From positions 33,637 through 97,636 of the forward strand of contig PNKK01000005.1 of the NCBI GenBank assembly GCA_013822395.1: a DNA stretch of 64,000 nt, given 5' to 3'. Below are positions 33,978 through 46,418 of this stretch, one piece after another (position 1 is the first letter of the stretch; the number at the start of each line of letters is the position of its first letter). A program made the translations under genes and the position numbers. This DNA is from Anaerolinea sp. (GTDB lineage: Bacteria > Chloroflexota > Limnocylindria > Limnocylindrales > CSP1-4). The notes beneath the pieces were generated by a model. That model did not search any database and was not told where the DNA came from. It saw nothing but the letters and a program-made list of their open reading frames with translations.

Positions 33978-34245
33978 CGCCGTTCAGCGAGCTCATGCAT
34001 GTGATATGGGCCCGGTCCCTCGGCGACGCGAGCCGGACGACCCACTCGACGATGCCACCGAGGACGATGGCACCGATCAGCGCCGACAGCAGGAAGAGAC
34101 CCCCGGCCTCCGGGCCCCACGTGCTCGTGGCGCCGAGCGACTCGCTGCCGACGAAACCGCCGATCCCGGCGCCGACCGCCGTGATGAGCCAACCGTATCC
34201 CTCGCGGGACTCGCCGACCGATCGATATGCCCAGCCGACGATCAA
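33978..34245 (-). CDS. GlsB/YeaQ-like small membrane protein, 3' end unclear
   Basis: From TTG 34245, five bases after the DUF6457 stop, the frame encodes a GlsB/YeaQ/YmgE-like protein: YGWLITAVGAGIGGFVGSES and GLFLLSALIGAIVLGGIVEW. This family is a two- or three-helix membrane protein linked to stress. After about 80 residues protein character is lost, but no stop occurs until 33343, inside the CmtR-like gene. A one-base shift near 34000 would end the protein at a TGA. The end given here is an estimate. Confidence 0.45.
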
Positions 34246-34250
34246 GGGGC

Positions 34251-34526
34251 TCAGGCGAGGCTCTCTTGCTCCAGAGTACGAACCAGCTCGCCGATCTGCT
34301 CGGCCCGCTTGTCAGGGGGAAGCGACGCGTACGCTACGCCGACAAGGAAGGCCGAGATCGGGGCGGCAATCCGCTCACTCGTGTGGGCCGCGACCCGTGC
34401 GAGGTCGAGGATGGCCGCCTGCTCCCGTGGCGTCGCCGCATTCGGCGAATCACCGGGCAGGAGTGCGGCGAGGCGCTCGAGCCATTCGTTGAAGGTGACC
34501 GCGGTCTCCGGGCGTTGCGCCGTCAT
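34251..34526 (-). CDS. DUF6457 family small protein
   Basis: A 91-residue helical protein: FNEWLERLAALLPGD, ILDLARVAAHTSERIAAPIS and AFLVGVAYA. This is the DUF6457 pattern, often found with molybdenum-cofactor or molybdoenzyme genes, which fits its place in this operon. ATG 34526 has AGGAG 8 nt upstream. It lies 6 bp after the carboxymuconolactone-decarboxylase-like gene. Function is unknown; a helper in cofactor insertion is a guess from context. Confidence 0.75.
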   Translation of the reverse strand: MTAQRPETAVTFNEWLERLAALLPGDSPNAATPREQAAILDLARVAAHTSERIAAPISAFLVGVAYASLPPDKRAEQIGELVRTLEQESLA

Positions 34527-34532
34527 CAAGTC

Positions 34533-34865
34533 TCACTCCTGTGTATCGAGGACCTCTCGTGCCCAGCCATAGGCCGCCGCGGTCGCCGGGAACCCGGCGG
34601 TCGGGATGGCGATCGCGATGGCGTGCAGGAGTTCCGCCGCCTCGATCCCTTCGCTCAGCCCCCGACGCACGTGGGAGCGGACGCCGCCCTCCGAGGCCAG
34701 GCCGATCGCAATCCCGAGCTTGACCAGGCGCTGTTCACGCTGGCTCAGCGGTCCGGCACGGCGGCACGCGTCGCCCAGGGCGTCGTAGGCCTCGGCGATC
34801 CCTGGGTGTTCGGCTCGCAGGTCGCGGTAGACACGCGGCAGGTAACCGCGGGCCCCTTCGGTCAT
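34533..34865 (-). CDS. Carboxymuconolactone decarboxylase-like (AhpD-fold) protein
   Basis: A 110-residue helical protein of the CMD/AhpD fold: LSQREQRLVKLGIAIGLASE, GGVRSHVRRGLSEG and ELLHAIAIAIPTAGFP. AhpD enzymes use a C-x2-C pair before a His; here no cysteine is present at that point (SEGGVRSHVRR), so peroxidase chemistry is unlikely. The ATG overlaps the stop of the 62-residue gene upstream. It belongs to the molybdoenzyme operon. Confidence 0.85.
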   Translation of the reverse strand: MTEGARGYLPRVYRDLRAEHPGIAEAYDALGDACRRAGPLSQREQRLVKLGIAIGLASEGGVRSHVRRGLSEGIEAAELLHAIAIAIPTAGFPATAAAYGWAREVLDTQE

Positions 34866-35050
34866 CTCGGGCTCCTCGTTGCGGCGGTCGGACCCACGCG
34901 GGCGCGGTAGTCACGGTCCGCGATCCGGTCTGCCGCACGATGGTACAGACCGCCGGGCGTTCGCCAGCCCCAGGCGCGCCGCCGAACACGAATCGAAGCC
35001 CAGCACGGAGGAAGCGGAGCCATGCCGGTCCTCAATCTGGACTGTGTCAT
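34862..35050 (-). CDS. Uncharacterised 62-residue protein, coupled at both ends
   Basis: A small basic protein beginning MTQSRLRTGMAPLPPCWASI and ending TAATRSPR. Its ATG overlaps the NrfD stop (ATGA), and its stop overlaps the ATG of the next gene in the same way. This double coupling argues that it is translated, even though no family is recognised. It has no membrane helix or signal. Ten arginines and a GGLYHRAADRIADRD segment suggest nucleic-acid or protein binding, but nothing more can be said. Confidence 0.55.
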   Translation of the reverse strand: MTQSRLRTGMAPLPPCWASIRVRRRAWGWRTPGGLYHRAADRIADRDYRARVGPTAATRSPR

Positions 35051-36180
35051 GCAGCTTCGGTCATCGAGGGTCGACGACGCAACAGCCACTGGCCGGCCAG
35101 CACGACGAGGGCGACCACCGCCAGGATCCACAGCCCGACGAGCCACTCCATGAGGGTCGGGAAGTAGTCCCACCGCAGGCCCGGACCCGTGTAGGCGCCG
35201 CGCAGCTCCTCGATCTCGGGGACCGCCAGCGCCGTGATGACCAGGTTGAGCTTGGTCGACAGCGCCGTGACGGCGATGAGCGCGGCTGCGCCCGCGATCG
35301 CCAATCGTCGCCCGGGCGCGAAGAGGAGAAGGGCCAGAGGGATCGCCACGCCGAGCAGCACGTGGATGATCCAGAACGCCCACCAGTACGGGCCGGCCAA
35401 CACGAGCTCGACGCTCGCCGCGTACGCCGGGATGGAGGCGTAGATCCCGATCGAGAGCTCCGCGAATTCGACGACGATCAGGACAAGGAGCGCCCCGAGG
35501 ACGATCCGGCCGAGGACCCGCCCGACCGAGTCCGAAACGACGCCGAACAGCAGCCCGACGAACGTGACAAGCGCGATCCCCGAGAGTGCCCCCTCGACCA
35601 GGAAGAGGATCGGGGTGAGACCCGAGTTCCAGAAGTCGCGGGCGCCGACGACACCGAACAGGGCGCCCTCGCCCCCTGCGAACACGATCGCGAGGACGGC
35701 GCCGATGACGCCGAGTCGCTGGACGGCGGGCGACGCACTTGTTCGACCGCGCCAGATCACCTGCCACGCGAGGATCACGAGGACAACCGCAAAGGCGGCA
35801 TAGAACCAGGCCATCCAGCCCATGATCGAGGTGAACCCGGTCGCCAAATACAGGCGCCAGGCGAGGAGCGGGTCACCGAGATCGATCCAGACGGCGAGCA
35901 TGCCGCCGGCGAATGTCGCCCCGGCCACGACCACGCCCAGTCGAACGATCCCCGCGAGCCGCTCGATCCGAAACGCAAGGACCATGCTGACCAGGAGGAA
36001 CGCCCCGGCCGACATGCCGACGAGCATCGTGTAGATCCCGACCCACAGACCCCACGGGACGTACGAGCCGTAGGCGGCCCCGGTGTGACCGGTCAGGACT
36101 CGCTGGACGACACCGACTGCGCCGACGAGAAAGGCCACGCCCGCCAGCACCCAGAGGACTCGATCGCGCGTCTTCATCAT
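35047..36180 (-). CDS. NrfD/PsrC-type membrane subunit of the molybdoenzyme
   Basis: A 377-residue quinone-interacting membrane subunit with about ten hydrophobic segments. YVPWGLWVGIYTMLVGMSAG, WIDLGDPLLAWRLYL and GPYWWAFWIIHVLLGVAIPL fit the NrfD family. It would exchange electrons between the quinone pool and the Fe-S subunit. Its ATG overlaps the TorD-like stop and its own stop overlaps the next ATG. Together with the two Tat-exported subunits this gives a PsrABC/TtrABC-like complex. Confidence 0.9.
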   Translation of the reverse strand: MMKTRDRVLWVLAGVAFLVGAVGVVQRVLTGHTGAAYGSYVPWGLWVGIYTMLVGMSAGAFLLVSMVLAFRIERLAGIVRLGVVVAGATFAGGMLAVWIDLGDPLLAWRLYLATGFTSIMGWMAWFYAAFAVVLVILAWQVIWRGRTSASPAVQRLGVIGAVLAIVFAGGEGALFGVVGARDFWNSGLTPILFLVEGALSGIALVTFVGLLFGVVSDSVGRVLGRIVLGALLVLIVVEFAELSIGIYASIPAYAASVELVLAGPYWWAFWIIHVLLGVAIPLALLLFAPGRRLAIAGAAALIAVTALSTKLNLVITALAVPEIEELRGAYTGPGLRWDYFPTLMEWLVGLWILAVVALVVLAGQWLLRRRPSMTEAA

Positions 36181-36833
36181 CCTCGCTCCGCTGCTTTCCC
36201 GTCGTTGGGGCGATGTTCATCGAGCCAGGCGAGGTCGGCTTCCAGGATCTCGCTGATGAACCCGGCCGCACCAAGGTAGAACGCGTGCGCCTCGGCCCGG
36301 CTGAGGTCCGCCTGCCACAGCGAGAGCCACGGTGCCAGGTGGACGGCGATGAAGCCCCACCAGGCCTGCCGTGCCGACTCCATCTGGGCATCGGGCCCGT
36401 CGCCGGCCCGCCCGGCCAGGACGCCCAGGAAGCCGAGCTCGAGCGAGAGGTGATCGGGGGGCAGATGGACCGACGGGTCCGGGAGGAAACCCGCGTCGAG
36501 GTAGGCGCCTCGCACGGCGGCGGCCTCGGGGCCCATGAGCGTGCCACCGCTCAGGTAGAAGGAGCCGAACGGAGGAGCGAGTGGTTGGCCGGGTCCCTCG
36601 AAGAGACGAGTCGCCTCGCGGTTCAGGACCTCGATGGCGGCGTCGGCACCACCGAGCGCGCTGATCGCGTCCTGCATCCGACGAAGCTCGCCCGCGGCGT
36701 CGCGTCCAGCGGGCCCCGAGACATCGAGCTCGACGACCTGCCGGAGCAGGTCGGTCGTCACCGGGTAGCTGACGAGCCGCGATAGGACCGCATAGAGCAG
36801 GGTGCGATCGTGGGTCGGGGTCGAGAGCGTCAT
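36177..36833 (-). CDS. TorD/DmsD-type molybdoenzyme chaperone
   Basis: A 218-residue all-helical cytoplasmic protein. Family traits: LLYAVLSRLVSYPVTTDLL near the start, PPFGSFYLSGGTLMGPEAA in the middle, and PPDHLSLELGFLGVLAGRAG (the usual ...P-D-H-L-x-x-E-L segment). These chaperones hold the Tat-signal-bearing catalytic subunit until its cofactor is inserted. ATG 36833 is one base beyond the catalytic subunit's stop, which supports dedicated service to that enzyme. Confidence 0.9.
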   Translation of the reverse strand: MTLSTPTHDRTLLYAVLSRLVSYPVTTDLLRQVVELDVSGPAGRDAAGELRRMQDAISALGGADAAIEVLNREATRLFEGPGQPLAPPFGSFYLSGGTLMGPEAAAVRGAYLDAGFLPDPSVHLPPDHLSLELGFLGVLAGRAGDGPDAQMESARQAWWGFIAVHLAPWLSLWQADLSRAEAHAFYLGAAGFISEILEADLAWLDEHRPNDGKAAERG

Positions 36834-36834
36834 G

Positions 36835-39654
<2,820 letters not shown>

Positions 39655-39663
39655 GTCCGCCTC

Positions 39664-40584
39664 CTAAACCAGGTAGTAGACCTTCGGCTCGGTCCCGAGC
39701 TCCTCCTTGAGCCGCATGACGTTCGGCTGCCCGAGCAGCTCGGACACAAGGCTCGTGGAGTCGTTCGCGTCGCCGAAGTAGCCCGCCCGACCCATGCAGC
39801 TCACGATGCAGGCGGGCAGCTCGCCGCGCTCGACGCGGTGAATGCAGAAGTGGCACTTTCGGGCCTTGCCGACCGGCGCTGCATCGCGACGACGGATCCG
39901 ATCGGTGTTGTATTCGTGAGCCGCCACCGTCTCGTAGGGCTGCGGGTCGCCACCCTCGAAGTCGCTGTAGAAGTAGCCGCTGTCGAACGAGCGGGCGCTG
40001 TACGGGCAGGCGGTGATGCAGTAGCGGCAGCCGATGCACTTGTCGTAGTCGATGGCGACGATCCCGTCGGGCCGCTTCCACGTCGCGTTGACCGGGCAGA
40101 CGGGAACACATGGCGGCTGATCGCACTGCATGCACGGGCGCGGGACGAAGCGACGCGAGACGTTGGGATAGGTGCCGCTCGTCTCGGTCAGGACCGGCCG
40201 GTAGGCGATCCCGGGCGGAAGCTTGTTCTCGGTCACACAGGCGATCGTGCAGCCGACGCAGCCGGTGCACTTGCGGAGGTCGATGATCATCGCCCAGCGC
40301 CGCTGCTCGATCGGCTTCTCGAGCGCGCGCCGAAGGTCGACCATCATCCGGAGGATCAGGTCTTGACCTGCAATGGCATCGGGCAGGTCGGGGAGCGGGA
40401 CGATGTCGGCTGGGGCCGCAGCGGCGGCAGGCGCCGGACCGCCCTTCCGCTCGAATTCTGTGAGGAGGACCGCTGGCGCCACCAAGCCGGCGAAAGTGGC
40501 GCTCGCGAACCGGCTCAGAAACTTGCGCCGGGATGCGTCAGTGTCCAGGCCGGCCAGGACGTCCGGGTTGTTCGCGACGAGCAT
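39664..40584 (-). CDS. Four-cluster Fe-S subunit of the molybdoenzyme, Tat-signal bearing
   Basis: A 306-residue electron-transfer subunit of the PsrB/TtrB type. It has its own Tat-like leader ([16 protein letters not shown]). Sixteen cysteines form four [4Fe-4S] sites: [36 protein letters not shown], and CHFCIHR with [22 protein letters not shown] marks the domain start near residue 95. It passes electrons between NrfD and the catalytic subunit and is first in the operon, with GGGAG before ATG 40584. The 288-bp gap upstream holds the divergent ATPase promoter. Confidence 0.92.
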   Translation of the reverse strand: MLVANNPDVLAGLDTDASRRKFLSRFASATFAGLVAPAVLLTEFERKGGPAPAAAAAPADIVPLPDLPDAIAGQDLILRMMVDLRRALEKPIEQRRWAMIIDLRKCTGCVGCTIACVTENKLPPGIAYRPVLTETSGTYPNVSRRFVPRPCMQCDQPPCVPVCPVNATWKRPDGIVAIDYDKCIGCRYCITACPYSARSFDSGYFYSDFEGGDPQPYETVAAHEYNTDRIRRRDAAPVGKARKCHFCIHRVERGELPACIVSCMGRAGYFGDANDSTSLVSELLGQPNVMRLKEELGTEPKVYYLV

Positions 40585-40825
40585 GGACCGTCTCCCACTG
40601 CCACAGTCGTGTGGTCCGGGCAGAGACGCCTGCGCGTTACGCGCTCACCCCCAATGTCTTGCCCATGAGACTCGAACCTGCCTGGTGGGCAGAAGGTCCA
40701 CTCCTCCTCCAATCGCGGGACTATCGGCATCTTCAGTGCCCGATGAAACATGTCACCCCCGCGTCCCGGCGGGGTCACCCCGATTCGGTCCATCTGGTCC
40801 GCGGGGGGGGAGGCGCTGCGATCGA

Positions 40826-40849
40826 GTATCGTTTCAGCGGTGGCTGAAA
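40826..40849 (+). promoter_or_regulatory. Promoter/operator of P1B ATPase 2 (TTTCAGC-GGTG-GCTGAAA)
   Basis: GTATCG (40826-40831) is followed at once by perfect 7-bp arms TTTCAGC and GCTGAAA around GGTG (40832-40849). The same layout precedes the ArsR-lspA operon at 33333-33356. It lies 24 bp before the ATPase start and is well placed for repression. Confidence 0.65.
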
Positions 40850-40872
40850 TCCCAAGAGCCGGAGGACGGGTC

Positions 40873-42864
40873 ATGACGGGGTCTGACCACGAGCGCGAGG
40901 AGGTCTTGGTGAACGAGGACCGGGACTCGGAGAGGGACGACGAACGCGACGACGACGGCGCCGCGCCCTCCCACTGGTGGCAGTACCGACCGATCATCGG
41001 TGCGGCGGTCTCGGGAGTCCTCCTCGCCGCCGGCTTTCTCGGCGGCCTGACCGGGATCCTCCCGGACGGGTGGCCGGTTCTCCTCTTCATCGCGTCGATG
41101 CCGTTCGCCGGTTACTGGTGGGCCCGCGAGGGGCTGGAAGAGCTGATCCACGAGCGCGAGGTCGGGATCGAGGTCCTGATGGCCGTCGCGACGGTCGGGG
41201 CGGCGGCGCTCGGCGCCTGGGAAGAGGCGGCCTTCCTCGTCTTCCTGTACGGCTCGGCCGAGGCCGTCGAGTCGCTCACGTTCGCCCGGACGCGCTCCGC
41301 GATCCGGGCGCTCCTGGACCTCGCACCCAAGGAGGCCCGCGTCCTGCGCGACGGCGCGGAGGTGACGGTTCTCGCGACCGATCTCGTCCCGGGCGACGTC
41401 TTTCTCGTCCGCCCCGGAGAGGGTCTCGCGACCGACGGAGTCATCCGGGCTGGCGCCTCGAGCCTCGACGAGTCGCCGGTCACCGGCGAGAGCGTCCCGG
41501 TCGACAAGGGTCCGGGCGACAAGGTCTTCGCCGGCACGATCAACCGTCAGGGCGCGCTCGAGATCGAGGCGACGAAGGCGTTCGCCGACAACACCCTCTC
41601 AGCGATCATTCACCTCGTCGAAGAGGCGCAGGAGCAGAAGGGCCGCGCGCAGCGCTTCATCGAGCGCTTCAGCCGTCGGTACAGCCCGGCACTCCTCCTC
41701 GGCGCGGTCGCCCTCGCCGTCGTGCCGATCGCCCTCGGCGGCGACCCGGGGACATGGCTCACCCGGGCGATCACCCTCGTCGTCGCCGGCGCGCCTTGTG
41801 CTCTTGTCATGTCCACCCCGGTCGCGATGGCGGCGGGCATCGGCACGGGCGGTCGGCGCGGCGTGCTGATCAAGGGCGGGATGCACCTCGAGAACCTCGG
41901 CCTCGTTCGTGTGATCGCCGTCGACAAGACCGGCACCCTCACCCACGGCCGACCCGAGGTGACCGACGTCATTCCGATCGACGGCGTCGAGCCGGCCCGC
42001 CTGCTCGGGCTCGCCGCCTCGGTCGAGCATCTCTCGGAGCATCCCCTCGCCCGGGCGATCGTCGGGGCGGCGGAGCGTCACGGCGTCCGGCCGGTCGAGG
42101 TCACCGACTTCGCGGCGCTCACCGGCGCCGGCGCCCGGGCCCGGGTCGAGGGGCACGAGGTCCACGTCGGGAGCCCGGACCTGTTCGCCGATCTCGGCGC
42201 GGTGCCCGCCGCGCCGGTGGCGACCCTCATCGAGGAGCTCCGCGAGGAGGGCAAGACCGTCGTTCTCGTGGGGGAGCGACCGGCGACGGGAACGGAGCCG
42301 AGCCGGATCGTGGGACTCCTCGCGATCCGCGACCAGGTCCGCCCAAACGCGAAGGCGGCGATCGAGGCGTTCCACCGGCTCGGTGTCGAGCGGGTCGTGA
42401 TGCTCAGCGGCGACCATCCGCGGACCGCGGCAGCGATCGCCCGCGAGCTCGGCATCGACGACGTCCGGGCCGGCCTCAAGCCGGAGGACAAGGTGGCGGC
42501 GATCCGCGAGCTCGAGGGCCGCTACGGCCCGGTGGCGATGATCGGCGACGGGGTGAACGATGCGCCGGCGCTCGCCGCGGCGACGATCGGGATCGCGATG
42601 GGCACCGCCGGCACCGATGCCGCGATCGAGGCGGCCGATGTCGCGCTCATGGCCGACGATCTCGAGAAGGCGGCGTTCGCGCTCCGGCTCGGCCGGCGGG
42701 CGCGCTCGATCTCCCGCCAGAACGTCGCCTTCTCGCTCGCGGTCCTCGCGGTTCTCATCCCGGGCGCGGCGGCCGGGCTCTTCACGGTGGCCATCGCCGT
42801 GACCGCTCACGAGGCGAGTGAGCTGCTCGCCGTCGCGAACGGCCTCCGCGTCGTCCGGGCGTGA
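40873..42864 (+). CDS. P1B-type heavy-metal ATPase 2 (APC membrane motif)
   Basis: A 663-residue metal exporter. ATG 40873 has GGAGG at ideal spacing. D351 (DKTGTLT) is phosphorylated; VTGESVPVDKG and GDGVNDAP are intact. The metal-path motif is A307-P308-C309 followed by ALVMSTP, again APC(x)4SxP. There is no HMA domain, but the first 40 residues are very rich in Asp and Glu (DRDSERDDERDDDG), a possible metal-attracting tail. Its operator matches that of the ArsR-lspA operon 7.5 kb away. It ends with HEASELLAVANGLRVVRA. Confidence 0.92.
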   Translation: MTGSDHEREEVLVNEDRDSERDDERDDDGAAPSHWWQYRPIIGAAVSGVLLAAGFLGGLTGILPDGWPVLLFIASMPFAGYWWAREGLEELIHEREVGIEVLMAVATVGAAALGAWEEAAFLVFLYGSAEAVESLTFARTRSAIRALLDLAPKEARVLRDGAEVTVLATDLVPGDVFLVRPGEGLATDGVIRAGASSLDESPVTGESVPVDKGPGDKVFAGTINRQGALEIEATKAFADNTLSAIIHLVEEAQEQKGRAQRFIERFSRRYSPALLLGAVALAVVPIALGGDPGTWLTRAITLVVAGAPCALVMSTPVAMAAGIGTGGRRGVLIKGGMHLENLGLVRVIAVDKTGTLTHGRPEVTDVIPIDGVEPARLLGLAASVEHLSEHPLARAIVGAAERHGVRPVEVTDFAALTGAGARARVEGHEVHVGSPDLFADLGAVPAAPVATLIEELREEGKTVVLVGERPATGTEPSRIVGLLAIRDQVRPNAKAAIEAFHRLGVERVVMLSGDHPRTAAAIARELGIDDVRAGLKPEDKVAAIRELEGRYGPVAMIGDGVNDAPALAAATIGIAMGTAGTDAAIEAADVALMADDLEKAAFALRLGRRARSISRQNVAFSLAVLAVLIPGAAAGLFTVAIAVTAHEASELLAVANGLRVVRA

Positions 42865-42879
42865 CCCAGGAGGACAAGG

Positions 42880-42963
42880 ATGTCCGAGGTCGACCCGCTT
42901 CTCCGGGCGGCCCTCGCCCGGCAATCGCAAGTCGGGGGCGAACGGATCGGCCCGGCGCCATGA
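42880..42963 (+). CDS. Possible 27-residue mini-gene before the PaaK-like gene
   Basis: ATG 42880 has a perfect AGGAGG six bases upstream. The frame reads MSEVDPLLRAALARQSQVGG and ends in a TGA that overlaps the ATG of the next gene. A short translated leader that couples translation to the downstream enzyme is the simplest reading; a free micropeptide is possible. Confidence 0.4.
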   Translation: MSEVDPLLRAALARQSQVGGERIGPAP

Positions 42964-44413
42964 ACGAGCCGCCGCTGCTGCCCGCCCCCGACGCGTACCG
43001 CCGGCGCCCGCTTCGGAGTTGGCTGCGGCTGACCATCGACGCGCGGCGGGCGGCGCGGGAGGGGCCGGCAGCCATCGCCGCGCGCCAGGACGCGCGCCTC
43101 CGCGTCATCGTCGCGCATGCTCGCGCGCGCAGCCCCTACTACCGCGAGCGATGGTCTGGCCTGCCGGATGCCCCGCGCCTCGATGAGCTTCCACCGGTGT
43201 CGAAGCCGGAGCTCATGGCCTGCTTCGACGACTGGCTGACCGACCCGCGGGTGAGGCTCCGCGACGTCGAGGCGTTCATCTCGGACCCCGCCCGGACGGG
43301 CGAGCTCTTCGCTGGCGAGTTTGCCGCCTGGACGACCAGCGGCACGACCGGTCAGCCCGGCGTGTTCGTCCACGACCGGGTCGCACGCGGCGTCTACGAC
43401 GCTCTGCTCGTCGCCCGGACGCGGGTGGTGACGCCGAGTCGGCTCCTCCGCGCCCTGGGACAAGGCCTGCGGATAGCGGCGGTCGTCGCGACCGGCGGCC
43501 ATCACGTGAGCACGACCCTGGTCAACCTCAACCGGCACCGTTTCCCGGTCCTCGCCCCACGGATCCGGACCTTCAGTGTCCTGACCCCGTTGCCGCGGTT
43601 GGTCGCGGCGCTCAACGCGTTCGACCCGGCCATCCTTGTCGGCTACCCGACCGCGGTGCACCTCCTCGCTCAGGAGGCGGAGCGGGGCCGCCTTCGCATC
43701 CGGCCAGCGCTGGTCGAGGTCGGTGGCGAGGTCCTGACGGCCGAGGCACGAGCCACGATCGAACGCTCCCTCAGCACCCGGGTCGTGGACCAATATGCGG
43801 CCGCCGAGTTCCCCGGCATCGCCTTCAGCTGCCGGATGGGCCGGCTCCACGCTAACAGCGACTGGGTGATCCTCGAACCGGTCGAGGCCGACTTCTCGCC
43901 CACGCCGCCGGACCAGGCGAGCCACACCGTGCTCGTCACCAACCTCGCGAACCGCGTTCAGCCGATCGTCCGCTACGACCTCGGCGACAGCCTCACGGTC
44001 AGCTCGGTGCCGTGCGCCTGCGGCAGCCCGCTGCCGGCGATCGCGGTCGGCGGCCGGCGAGGCGACGTCCTTCGCTTCCCCGGCGCGGACGGTCGCGAGA
44101 TCGCGATCCTGCCCCTGGCACTCGGCACGGTCGTCGAGAAGACGCCCGGCGTGCGCCGCTTCCAGGCCTACCAGAGCGGTAACCGCGAGCTGCGTGTCCG
44201 CATCGAACCCGACGACGCGTCGGATCGCGAGGCGACCTGGGCACGGGTGGTCGACCGCGTGGACCGCTACCTCGCGAGCCAGGCGATCGTCGGCGTCCGC
44301 CTCGTTCGCGACGAGGCATTGCCGGCCCGCGATCCTCGCTCGCAGAAGTTCCAGGCGGTGTGGGATGCGCGAACGCGACCGGCTGCGCTGGCAACCCGAA
44401 TCGGCGAGCCGTC

Positions 44414-44417
<4 letters not shown>
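42960..44417 (+). CDS. Phenylacetate-CoA ligase-like adenylate-forming enzyme
   Basis: A 485-residue member of the PaaK branch of the AMP-forming enzymes. Motifs: the phosphate loop [45 protein letters not shown], and [13 protein letters not shown] with [10 protein letters not shown]. Such enzymes activate aromatic or other acids to acyl-AMP and then CoA or another thiol. The usual C-terminal Lys region is less clear ([13 protein letters not shown]). ATG 42960 overlaps the stop of a mini-gene, and its own stop overlaps the ferredoxin start. Substrate unknown. Confidence 0.85.
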
Positions 44418-44707
<290 letters not shown>

Positions 44708-44801
44708 TTGGGCCCACCCCAAATTCCGCCCAAGACAAGCATCGGGAGATCGGCGACGCAGGGCCGATCGACCCGGTGCATTCCCGATCCTGAGGTGAAC
44801 G

Positions 44802-45914
44802 ATGGAGACGCGGCGACACGCAACGGGCGCGACCAGGGTCCAAGCCGAGCCGGCGCGCCCATCGGGCGGCGACGGCCACGCGGGTGCGACGGGCGCCATC
44901 CAGCCGCCGACACCACCCGGACCGGAGTACCTCTACGACTGGTGGCCGGCGGCCACCGACGATCCGGCCCTCGGCTACCTCGCAGCCACCCTCCCGGATG
45001 GGGCTGCGGCACCCACCGGCCGGGACTGCGCTCGCCTATCGAAGGCCGCCTTCGTCTATCGAGAGCGGGCATCGGGACGTCGCTATCTGGCGAAGTTCTA
45101 CGCCACCAAGACGCCGGCGAGCCCCGAGCGCCATGCCGAGCGCGAGCTGGCCGCCAACCGAACGGCCCTCGCCGCGGGCTTGGACGGCGGGACGATTCGA
45201 GCCTGCCGGGTGTTCGACGCCTGGCGGGGCGTCCTCTTCCTCGAGTACGTCGATGGACTGACGCTCGATGACCTGATCGCGATCCGCCGCGACCGACCGG
45301 GCACCCTCCGGCCGGCCCTCGATGCAACAGCCCGCCTGCTGCTCGTCTGCACGTCACCGTGCCGGGAGGCGACGGTCCGGTCATCGACGGGTTGGACCTC
45401 CCGACCCGCATTGCGGTTGCCGAGGCGCGGGCGTTCGTGGACGATCTCGCGCGCTCGAGCGTCCTCAGCGGCGAGGCCACGATCGCCGACGGTCTCCGAC
45501 GCCGGCTCGACGCGTGGTCGGCACGCGCCTCGCTCACCGACTTCGACGCGACCCTCATCCACGGCGACGCGACGACCACGAACTTCGTCTTCCCCACGGC
45601 CACCGAGGTCGTCGCGATCGATTGGGAGCGGCTCGCGCCCGGCAATCCCGCCGACGATCGCGGACGGCTCGCGGCCGAGGTCGCGGCCGGGATCCGCAGC
45701 CACGGCGGGCCGGCCGCGGAAGCCGATGCGGTCGTCGAGCGGATCCTCGCGAGCTACGGCGCGGCCCTGGGCTCTGGGCGCATCGACGAGCCCTTTGTCG
45801 AGCGCTTCCGCTTCCACCGGGCATCGAGCACGCTGCGGATCGCGCGCAACGGCTGGCTCCCTTCTGACGGACCGGCTGTGGCTCGTCGCCCAGGCAGCGG
45901 CACTCCTCGCGTGA
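44802..45914 (+). pseudogene. APH/LPS-kinase-like phosphotransferase with two compensating frameshifts
   Basis: ATG 44802 has GAGGTG upstream. The first frame gives a kinase N-lobe (RRYLAKFYATKTPASPERHA, then GVLFLEYVDGLTLDDLI). Near 45340-45350 the coding shifts by one base to a frame with the catalytic loop FDATLIHGDATTTNFVF and AIDWERLAPGNP. Near 45859-45861 (a CCC run) it shifts back, giving LLTDRLWLVAQAAALLA and a stop at 45912-45914. A missing base and an extra base explain both. The middle and ends look conserved, so sequencing or assembly error is as likely as decay. Confidence 0.75.
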
Positions 45915-46050
45915 CGAGGGAGGAGGAGCGGTGAAGCTACTACGGCGCCAACCGGGAAGAGATCGCGGTGATACCCGTCCACGGCGTGTCCGGCGCGGGC
46001 TCCAGGACCATGCCGTCGGACGTCTGCCCGCGGCAGCGCGGCCTGCATGC

Positions 46051-46083
46051 TATGCTGGTTTCAAAACACCCCCTCGGGGTGTT
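46051..46083 (+). promoter_or_regulatory. CsoR-type operator and -10 box
   Basis: TATGCT (46051-46056) may be the -10 box. AACACCCC and GGGGTGTT are perfect arms around CTC (46065-46083), which strongly resembles the G/C-tract dyads bound by CsoR/RcnR proteins. GTTTC and GAAAC flank it further out. The CsoR-like gene starts 24 bp later. Confidence 0.7.
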
Positions 46084-46106
46084 CATCGAAACGAGAGGGA
46101 CGGGCG

Positions 46107-46418
46107 ATGGCCCAGCAACCGGGGCGCAAGCTGCGCAACCAGGTCAACTACATCCGTGGCCAGGCCGAAGGGGTCGGCCGCATGCTCGACAACGGCTCGC
46201 CGAGCGCCGACGTCGTCGTCCAGCTGCGGGCGATGCGGGCCGGGATCGACCGCGCCCTGCGCCTCGCCCTGGAGGGCAGCGCGCGCGAGCAGCTCGCCGC
46301 CGAGCTCCGGGCGCGGGTCCTCGCCTGCCCGGGGCTGTGCGACTACTGCGACGACCTCGACGCGATCGTTGCGGAGCTGGACCTCTCGGAGGTCATCGGC
46401 AAGGTGGCCGCGGCATGA
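46107..46418 (+). CDS. CsoR/RcnR/FrmR-family repressor with altered ligands
   Basis: A 103-residue all-helical repressor (LRNQVNYIRGQAEGVGRML is the family start). In copper-sensing CsoR a Cys precedes the D-V-x-x-Q helix and a His-x3-Cys follows. Here these positions read SADVVVQLRAMRAG and EGSAREQLAAELR, without Cys or His. Instead three cysteines lie in CPGLCDYCDD further on. The sensor therefore probably detects something else, or copper in a new way. It overlaps the next ATPase gene (ATGA) and has a CsoR-like operator upstream. Confidence 0.85.
   Translation: MAQQPGRKLRNQVNYIRGQAEGVGRMLDNGSPSADVVVQLRAMRAGIDRALRLALEGSAREQLAAELRARVLACPGLCDYCDDLDAIVAELDLSEVIGKVAAA

Noticed and set aside
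34862-35767. Long minus-strand frame ending at 34862 as one 301-residue gene
   Set aside because: Most of it lies within the NrfD gene in another frame. Only the last 62 codons, which begin in an ATGA overlap, are kept.
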